Shown: piece after piece, positions 59,350-64,000 of the stretch
How the letters are laid out: each line of letters begins with the position of its first letter
How positions within the stretch are numbered: position 1 is the stretch's first letter
Assembly (NCBI RefSeq): GCF_017874735.1
Contig: NZ_JAGGLV010000019.1
Span: 1-64,000 of the forward strand
Reading direction: 5' to 3'
Source: Paenibacillus silagei
GTDB taxonomy: Bacteria; Bacillota; Bacilli; Paenibacillales; Paenibacillaceae
Length of the DNA: 64,000 bases
Position numbers and translations under genes: made by a program
Notes under the pieces: model-generated
Told to the model about the DNA's origin: nothing
The model's input: the letters and a program-made list of their open reading frames with translations, nothing else
The model's database searches: none

Positions 59350-60129
59350 TCAGCCCTGCATCAGCCCTAGCCCGCGGAAATAATCCAGTGCGAGCTTAGC
59401 GCTCTCAAGAGAAGATACCTCATATGCCTCTTGCTCCACAATATAATAGAGAATTCCGCTCTGCTCCGCGATCTCGAAGACGCTCCGGAAATCGACCTCT
59501 CCCTTTCCGAGATCGGTCTCCTCATTGTCTGCTCCGAAGTCCTTAATGTGAACCAGCGGAACACGGCCGGCGTACCGTGACACATAATCAACGGGCCGGG
59601 CTCCACCCCTGTATACCCATCCCAGATCAAACTCAGCCAGCATATGCTCGGCAGGAATCTGCTCCAGCCAGATATCGATGACCGCCTTGCCGTCAACCTC
59701 TTTGAATTCATAATCATGGTTGTGGTAGCCGTACTGCATCCCCGCCGCCCGGACCATCGCGGAAGCCTTCTCCAGGAATGGAATGATTCTCGTTACATCC
59801 TCTATGGAAGGGTTCGGCGGAAGCGGTGCCGACGGGGTGATCATATATTGCAGTCCGAGCTCTACACCGTATTCAATCTCTTTGGCTAATGCCTGTTCCA
59901 TCTTATCCAGACTGCTGAAGTCCAGGCCTACATGCGCCGAAGGGGCCGCCAGGCCAAGTTCATCCAGCTTACGGCGCAGTTCCCCTGCAGATACACCGAA
60001 ATAACCGGCGAATTCCACTGCCCGGTACCCCATCTCTGCCACCTTGGCCAGTGTGCCGAGGAAATCGCGTTCCGTCTGGTCACGCAGTGTATACATTTGA
60101 ATTCCGATCTGCTGTGCTGCTTCTGTCAT
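59350..60129 (-). CDS. Sugar phosphate isomerase/epimerase-like TIM-barrel protein
   Basis: 259-residue enzyme of the xylose-isomerase-like TIM-barrel family (IolE/IolI/YcjR-type). The barrel shows GIQMYTLRD, the metal-binding pattern GYHNHDYEF, AEFDLGWVYRGG and VHIKDFG, and a final EQEAY, the acidic/histidine cluster that binds a divalent metal. Substrate unknown, probably a sugar or inositol derivative. AAGGAGCGG precedes the ATG. It is probably co-transcribed with the thiamine-binding protein gene 47 bp upstream. Confidence 0.87.
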   Translation of the reverse strand: MTEAAQQIGIQMYTLRDQTERDFLGTLAKVAEMGYRAVEFAGYFGVSAGELRRKLDELGLAAPSAHVGLDFSSLDKMEQALAKEIEYGVELGLQYMITPSAPLPPNPSIEDVTRIIPFLEKASAMVRAAGMQYGYHNHDYEFKEVDGKAVIDIWLEQIPAEHMLAEFDLGWVYRGGARPVDYVSRYAGRVPLVHIKDFGADNEETDLGKGEVDFRSVFEIAEQSGILYYIVEQEAYEVSSLESAKLALDYFRGLGLMQG

Positions 60130-60176
60130 TAAGAATCCGCTCCTTATCGGTTGATTCTGATTAGATACTATTGTGG

Positions 60177-60485
60177 TTACTCCCCCTGCAGCTTGCGCTC
60201 CACAGATTCCAGCTTGCTGCGGCTGGTCGAGGTCTTGTCGCGCCGGTCATCGATCTTGAGCGAGGTGGAGACTCTCTGTGCCCCGGCGGTAAACGGCGAC
60301 TCATGCAGCGCTTCTACCGCAGCCAGAATCCGCGCTACCGGCCCCTCAATAATTGTACCCATAGAAGTTAGCTCATAGGTAATGCCCTCCACCGTCTGCA
60401 GCACGCGCTGCATCTCGGCCACATAGCTGCTGAGACTGGTGCTGCCTGTCCCGATCGGAATAACGGTCACTTCGCCAATTGCCAT
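60177..60485 (-). CDS. MTH1187/YkoF-type thiamine-binding protein
   Basis: 102-residue soluble protein of the MTH1187 family (IGEVTVIPIGTGSTSLSSYVAE at the start, TSMGTIIEGPVARILAAVEALHE in the middle). The fold binds a thiamine-like ligand. GGAGGGAG precedes the ATG. A 881-bp regulatory region for nrdDG lies on the other side. Confidence 0.86.
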   Translation of the reverse strand: MAIGEVTVIPIGTGSTSLSSYVAEMQRVLQTVEGITYELTSMGTIIEGPVARILAAVEALHESPFTAGAQRVSTSLKIDDRRDKTSTSRSKLESVERKLQGE

Positions 60486-60701
60486 TGTGATCTCCCTCCT
60501 AATGATCTGGTGTGCCTGAGTCTCTGATTTATCCTCTTATTGTAACGCTTCGCCAGGCTTGCTACAAATCACCTGCACCCTCTCCATTCTATTAATATCC
60601 GTCAAAATGATTACCAGGATTAGACGCACTCTATTTATGGATTCTTTGTGGCGTATTTTCGGAGATTTTATGAAAAATTCACGGCAGATTCATAGGAAAG
60701 T

Positions 60702-60743
60702 TGTGGATTACCTGTGGACTAACTGTGGATCAGCTGTGAGTAA
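60702..60743 (+). promoter_or_regulatory. Four DnaA-box-like sequences at an exact 11-bp period
   Basis: TGTGGATTA (60702), TGTGGACTA (60713), TGTGGATCA (60724) and TGTGAGTAA (60735) match the DnaA box complement TGTGGATAA at 8, 7, 8 and 7 of 9 positions and are spaced exactly 11 bp, one helix turn apart. They lie upstream of nrdDG; in E. coli DnaA controls an nrd operon. There is no dnaA or dnaN gene here, so this is a regulatory array, not an origin. Confidence 0.55.
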
Positions 60744-60791
60744 AAGCGCCGAACCCGCTCCCCGTGCGGGATTGCAAAAAAACATTTACAA

Positions 60792-60841
60792 ACACAATAT
60801 ATTGCGGTAGCTTTAATAGATAACAACAAAATATAGTAGAA
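60792..60841 (+). promoter_or_regulatory. NrdR box candidates upstream of nrdD
   Basis: ACACAATATATTGCGG (60792-60807) fits the NrdR box (ACACNATATATNGTGT) well in its left and central parts. A weaker ACAAAATATAGTAGAA lies at 60826-60841. Their centres are 34 bp apart, slightly more than the usual spacing of paired boxes. NrdR regulates ribonucleotide reductase genes in most bacteria. Confidence 0.55.
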
Positions 60842-60865
60842 ACGGGTGTTTCACCCCTTGTAATA

Positions 60866-61057
60866 GAGGTGCGACTTAATAGGGAAGCGCGGTGCAAAAC
60901 CGCTGCGGTCCCGCCACTGTAACCGGATGCTCCCAGGGTGCGATGCCCAGGGCCGCATTCTCCGGCTAAATGCCACTAAGGGGCGGAATAAGCCCCCCGG
61001 GAAGGCGCCGGAGGAGTTGCCGGAAGCCAGGAGACCTGCCTGTTTCGGTGGCACCGC
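60866..61057 (+). promoter_or_regulatory. Cobalamin (B12) riboswitch
   Basis: Conserved core elements in order: GGTGC P1 strand (60868-60872), AATAGGGAAGC, GGTGCAAAACC, CCCGCCACTGT (B12-box region, 60910-60920), CCCGGGAAGGCG and GAAGCCAGGAGACCTGCC (61023-61040), closing with GCACC (61051-61055). This is the class I adenosylcobalamin aptamer. It sits in the leader of nrdD, a B12-independent ribonucleotide reductase, so it should shut the genes off when B12 is plentiful. Confidence 0.93.
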
Positions 61058-61296
61058 TTAGACTCCTGCGAGGAACAGGGGAGGTGTCCGTATGCGGCCT
61101 GCCATAGCAGAGTTAGCCTTCCGTCAATCGGGCCAGAGGCTGCCGATACCTGAGGACGATCGTGGATTATCTTCAGGTATCGGCTCTGCGGAATGTACAA
61201 GAACGGGCGTAAGCTATTTGCCCAGTGTCTGCTCGTATATTCCACCCAGACCACAGGCAAACTTCCGCTTCCCGGATCTTTGCATCATGCATTCGG

Positions 61297-61331
61297 GCAT
61301 TTCCGGCCTTCCCGGCCGGAGGTGCTTTTTT
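61297..61331 (+). terminator. Terminator of the cobalamin riboswitch
   Basis: GCATTTCCGGCC (61297-61308) and GGCCGGAGGTGC (61314-61325) then T6, about 240 bases past the aptamer core and 35 bp before nrdD. A 12-bp perfect hairpin (GCCGATACCTGA, 61142-61153, with 61173-61184) lies between aptamer and terminator. Confidence 0.82.
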
Positions 61332-61366
61332 AACGCTTACAATACCCGAGAGGAGAGAGTTATATA

Positions 61367-63352
61367 ATGACGCTGCTGGAGAAACGTTATAACGAAGGAC
61401 AAGCTGCACAGGAGGATCTTTTGGAAGAGGTCATTCATCTGGGACGGGATATTATCGACAGCCGGGATCTGGATCTGCTGCGCGAGAACGCCAACCTGAA
61501 CGGGGAGAGCTTCTCCGGCAAAATGAGCAAATTCGGCAGTGAATACTCCAAATGGTATGCCCGCAACTTCACCATGCCGCCGCAGCTGGTACAGGCTACC
61601 CTGGATAATGTCGTCTATGTGCATGACCTGGATCAATACGCCATCGGAACCACCAACTGCATCTTCATCCCGTTCGAACGGCTTCTCCGTGAAGGCTTCA
61701 ACACCGGCAACGGCAGCGTACGGCCTCCCAACTCGATTATGACGGCGATGTCGCTGGTGGCGATTATTTTCCAGTCGCAGCAGAATGCGCAGTACGGCGG
61801 TGTGTCCGCCAACAAGCTGGATTATGATCTGGCTCCTTATGTGACCAAGTCCTTCTCCAAGCTCTTCCGCAAAGGTCTGGAGTATTTCGAGGAGAATGCA
61901 GAGGTTTCAGAACTTGGGGAGATTACGATGAGCCGCAGCGATCTGGCTGAGCAATATCCGCGCGCCTTCCGTTTTGCCCTGAAGGAGACGCAGAGCGAGA
62001 CCCTGCAGGCCGCAGAGAGTATGGTACATAACCTGAATACGATGTCCAGCCGCTCCGGCGGCCAGATTCCTTTTACCAGCATCAACTACGGCACCTGCAC
62101 CTCCCCGGAGGGCCAGCTTGTGATCAGCTCGCTGCTGACAGCCACGATGAACGGACTGGGCAGCGGGGAGACGCCGGTGTTCCCGATTCAGATCTTCAAA
62201 TGCAAGCAAGGCATCAACCAGCAGCCGGGTGACCCTAACTATGAGCTGTTCCTGAAGGCAGCGGAGTGCTCGGCGCGCAGATTGTATCCGAACTTCGCCA
62301 ACCTGGACGCTCCGCTGAACATGCAGTATTACGATCCTACTGACCCGGATACCGAGTTCGCTACGATGGGCTGCCGGACCCGTGTGCTCGGCGACCGCTT
62401 CGGACGCAACCATTGCTCCGGCAAAGGCAACTTGTCCTTCAATACGCTCAACCTGGTGCGTCTTGGACTGGCCCACGGCACGATAACCGGCCGCCGCCTG
62501 GCTGCTGATGAAGAAGGGTTCTTCGACGACCTGAATCACTATATGGATATTGCGCTGGACGGTCTGCTGCACCGCTTCCGTATCCAGGCTTCCCAGAAGG
62601 CCAAAGCCTCCGATTTCATGATGCGTGAAGGCGTCTGGGAGGGCGGCGAGCAGCTTGCCCCTGATGACAGCGTAGGCGAACTGCTGAAGCACGGCAGCCT
62701 GTCGCTGGGCTTCATCGGGATGGCAGAGTGCATGAAGGCCATGTACGGCAAGCACCACGGCGAAGATATGGAGATTCACGCCAAGGCTGTAGCCATTGTC
62801 CGCCACATGCGTGAATATTGCGACCGCAAGAGCGAGGAGCTTAACCTCAACATCACCTTGTTCGCAACACCGGCCGAAGGTCTCTCCGGCAAGTTCACCA
62901 AGATCGACCGCAAGGTGCTCGGTTCTATCCCTGGGGTAACCGACCGTGAATACTATACGAACTCGTTTCACATTCCGGTCTACCATGAACTGAGCGCAGC
63001 CAAGAAGATCAGCCTGGAAGCCCCGTTCCATGAATATTGCAACGCCGGAGCGATCTCCTATGTCGAGCTGAACGGCAATGCCCGGAGCAACCCTGCAGCC
63101 TTCGTCAAAATCATCAAATACGCGCTGGAGCAGGATATCAGCTACTTCAGCATCAACCATCCGATTGACCGCTGCTCCGGCTGCGGCTATGAAGGGGTCA
63201 TCGGCACGAATTGCCCGACCTGCAATGCCCATGAGGATACCACGCATATCCGCCGTCTGCGCCGGGTTACCGGGTATCTGACCGGTGACTACCAGACCCG
63301 CTTCAATGCGGCCAAGCAAGCCGAGGTCCGGGACCGTGTTAAGCATCTATGA
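61367..63352 (+). CDS. nrdD: Anaerobic (class III) ribonucleoside-triphosphate reductase NrdD
   Basis: 661-residue glycyl-radical enzyme reducing ribonucleotides to deoxyribonucleotides without oxygen. The core barrel is followed by a C-terminal zinc ribbon with CSGCGYEG and CPTC and the radical loop RRVTGYLTG, with Gly636 as the radical site. No N-terminal ATP-cone domain is seen, so overall allosteric regulation by ATP/dATP through a cone is missing. GAGGAGAGAG precedes ATG 61367. nrdG follows with a 4-bp overlap. Confidence 0.96.
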   Translation: MTLLEKRYNEGQAAQEDLLEEVIHLGRDIIDSRDLDLLRENANLNGESFSGKMSKFGSEYSKWYARNFTMPPQLVQATLDNVVYVHDLDQYAIGTTNCIFIPFERLLREGFNTGNGSVRPPNSIMTAMSLVAIIFQSQQNAQYGGVSANKLDYDLAPYVTKSFSKLFRKGLEYFEENAEVSELGEITMSRSDLAEQYPRAFRFALKETQSETLQAAESMVHNLNTMSSRSGGQIPFTSINYGTCTSPEGQLVISSLLTATMNGLGSGETPVFPIQIFKCKQGINQQPGDPNYELFLKAAECSARRLYPNFANLDAPLNMQYYDPTDPDTEFATMGCRTRVLGDRFGRNHCSGKGNLSFNTLNLVRLGLAHGTITGRRLAADEEGFFDDLNHYMDIALDGLLHRFRIQASQKAKASDFMMREGVWEGGEQLAPDDSVGELLKHGSLSLGFIGMAECMKAMYGKHHGEDMEIHAKAVAIVRHMREYCDRKSEELNLNITLFATPAEGLSGKFTKIDRKVLGSIPGVTDREYYTNSFHIPVYHELSAAKKISLEAPFHEYCNAGAISYVELNGNARSNPAAFVKIIKYALEQDISYFSINHPIDRCSGCGYEGVIGTNCPTCNAHEDTTHIRRLRRVTGYLTGDYQTRFNAAKQAEVRDRVKHL

Positions 63353-63876
63353 ACATCTGCGGATATTACCCGGAGTCGATCAATGAAGGGGAAGGCCTGC
63401 GGGCTGTCCTCTTCATCAGCGGCTGCCGCCACCGCTGCCCGGGCTGCTTCAACCCGAAGACCTGGAACTTTAACTACGGGGAGGCCTTTACCCCGGAGCG
63501 CCGGCGGGAGATTATAGAGGAGATTGCAGGCAATCCGCTGCTGGACGGCTTGACGCTGGCGGGCGGGGACCCTTTTTTCTCGGCTGAGGAGGCTGCAGAC
63601 TTCATACACGAGCTGCGCGCCGAGCTGCCGGGCTTCCCGGTCTGGATCTATACCGGCTATACGTACGAGGAGCTTACGGCTTCCCCGGGCTCTGCGGAAT
63701 GGAAGCTGCTGGCCTTGTGCCAGGTCGTGATCGACGGACGGTTCGTCGAAGAGCTCAAAGACCTTACCCTCTCCTACCGGGGAAGCAGCAACCAGCGGAT
63801 CATCGATATTCCGGCGAGTCTGGCGGGAGATACGGTGGTACTGTGGGAGCCGGAGCTGAGCTTTCAAGGAGTATAA
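63349..63876 (+). CDS. nrdG: Anaerobic ribonucleotide reductase activase NrdG
   Basis: 175-residue radical-SAM activase that generates the glycyl radical in NrdD. Cluster motif CRHRCPGC (Cys26, Cys30, Cys33), then the SAM-binding GGDPFFS. It overlaps nrdD by ATGA, so translation is coupled. It ends at a terminator (63890-63930). Confidence 0.95.
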   Translation: MNICGYYPESINEGEGLRAVLFISGCRHRCPGCFNPKTWNFNYGEAFTPERRREIIEEIAGNPLLDGLTLAGGDPFFSAEEAADFIHELRAELPGFPVWIYTGYTYEELTASPGSAEWKLLALCQVVIDGRFVEELKDLTLSYRGSSNQRIIDIPASLAGDTVVLWEPELSFQGV

Positions 63877-63889
63877 CTCCTAAATAGAC

Positions 63890-63930
63890 AAAGGCACTAA
63901 ACTCCCGCATCCGGGTGGTTTAGTGCCTTT
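63890..63930 (+). terminator. Terminator of nrdDG
   Basis: AAAGGCACTAAAC (63890-63902) and GTTTAGTGCCTTT (63918-63930) with a 15-base loop, then T and G. A-rich before it, so possibly bidirectional. Only 70 bp follow to the window end, with nothing clear. Confidence 0.9.
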
Positions 63931-64000
63931 TGATTGTACCGGGGGATGATCGGACCGGCAGCGTAACCTTATTCCGCGGCTCCTGTCTGTCCTGCCTTGC

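Noticed and set aside
60702..60743. DnaA-like boxes as a replication origin
   Set aside because: No dnaA, dnaN or AT-rich unwinding region; position upstream of nrdD fits regulation better.

Overview
The window looks like the chromosome of a Paenibacillus-type member of the Bacillales. It has Bacillus-like translation signals (AGGAGG-type ribosome binding sites, frequent GTG and TTG starts), a caa3 oxidase of the Bacillus type, a YwaC/RelP-type small alarmone synthetase, CsbD and YukJ-type proteins, and an LPXTG surface protein. Base composition is moderate except for one AT-rich patch near 57.2-59.1 kb. No species can be named from this.

Layout. 0-1.4 kb: a tyrosine recombinase gene enclosed by two identical 25-bp inverted copies of a dif-like site. 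1.6-5.7 kb: cheW-cheA-mcp. 5.8-8.3 kb: nucleoside deaminase, APH-type kinase and a 51-bp tandem array. 8.4-13.8 kb: caa3 oxidase operon ctaCDEF with ctaG and a DUF420 gene. 14-20.6 kb: small proteins, DagK-like lipid kinase, TrmB regulator, zinc-ribbon protein and RelP. 21-25.5 kb: SNF2 helicase and a partner gene. 25.8-33.8 kb: GH31 glucosidase, TspO-like protein, RidA, MFS transporter, histidine kinase and CsbD. 34.3-47.7 kb: two converging operons that together resemble the flavin-based extracellular electron transfer (EET) locus of Listeria. 47.9-54.6 kb: HD-GYP phosphodiesterase, hydrolase and a giant Pro/Thr-stalk LPXTG protein behind a GEMM-like riboswitch. 55-59 kb: small and AT-rich genes including a secreted metzincin protease. 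59.1-60.5 kb: tRNA-Thr, a sugar isomerase-like protein and a thiamine-binding protein. 60.7-63.9 kb: nrdDG behind DnaA-box-like repeats, an NrdR box and a cobalamin riboswitch.

How the genes fit together. The rightward EET operon encodes a flavin-binding lipoprotein (PplA-like), a type II NADH dehydrogenase with an added membrane domain (Ndh2), a short HepS-like subunit and a polyprenyl diphosphate synthase (DmkB-like). The leftward operon encodes EetA, EetB, a complete ECF energy module (EcfA1, EcfA2, EcfT), a U32 protein, a class III aminotransferase and a UbiA prenyltransferase. Together they would pass electrons from NADH through a dedicated quinone to extracellular flavin. Three Fnr/Crp-type palindromes upstream of pplA suggest control by oxygen. 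Class III ribonucleotide reductase at the right end and the caa3 oxidase at the left fit a facultative lifestyle.

The most noteworthy items are the recombinase with inverted dif-like sites, the expanded EET locus, the second-messenger-linked surface stalk protein, the stacked control of nrdDG, and intergenic tandem repeats of unrelated sequence that repeatedly show a period near 51 bp.
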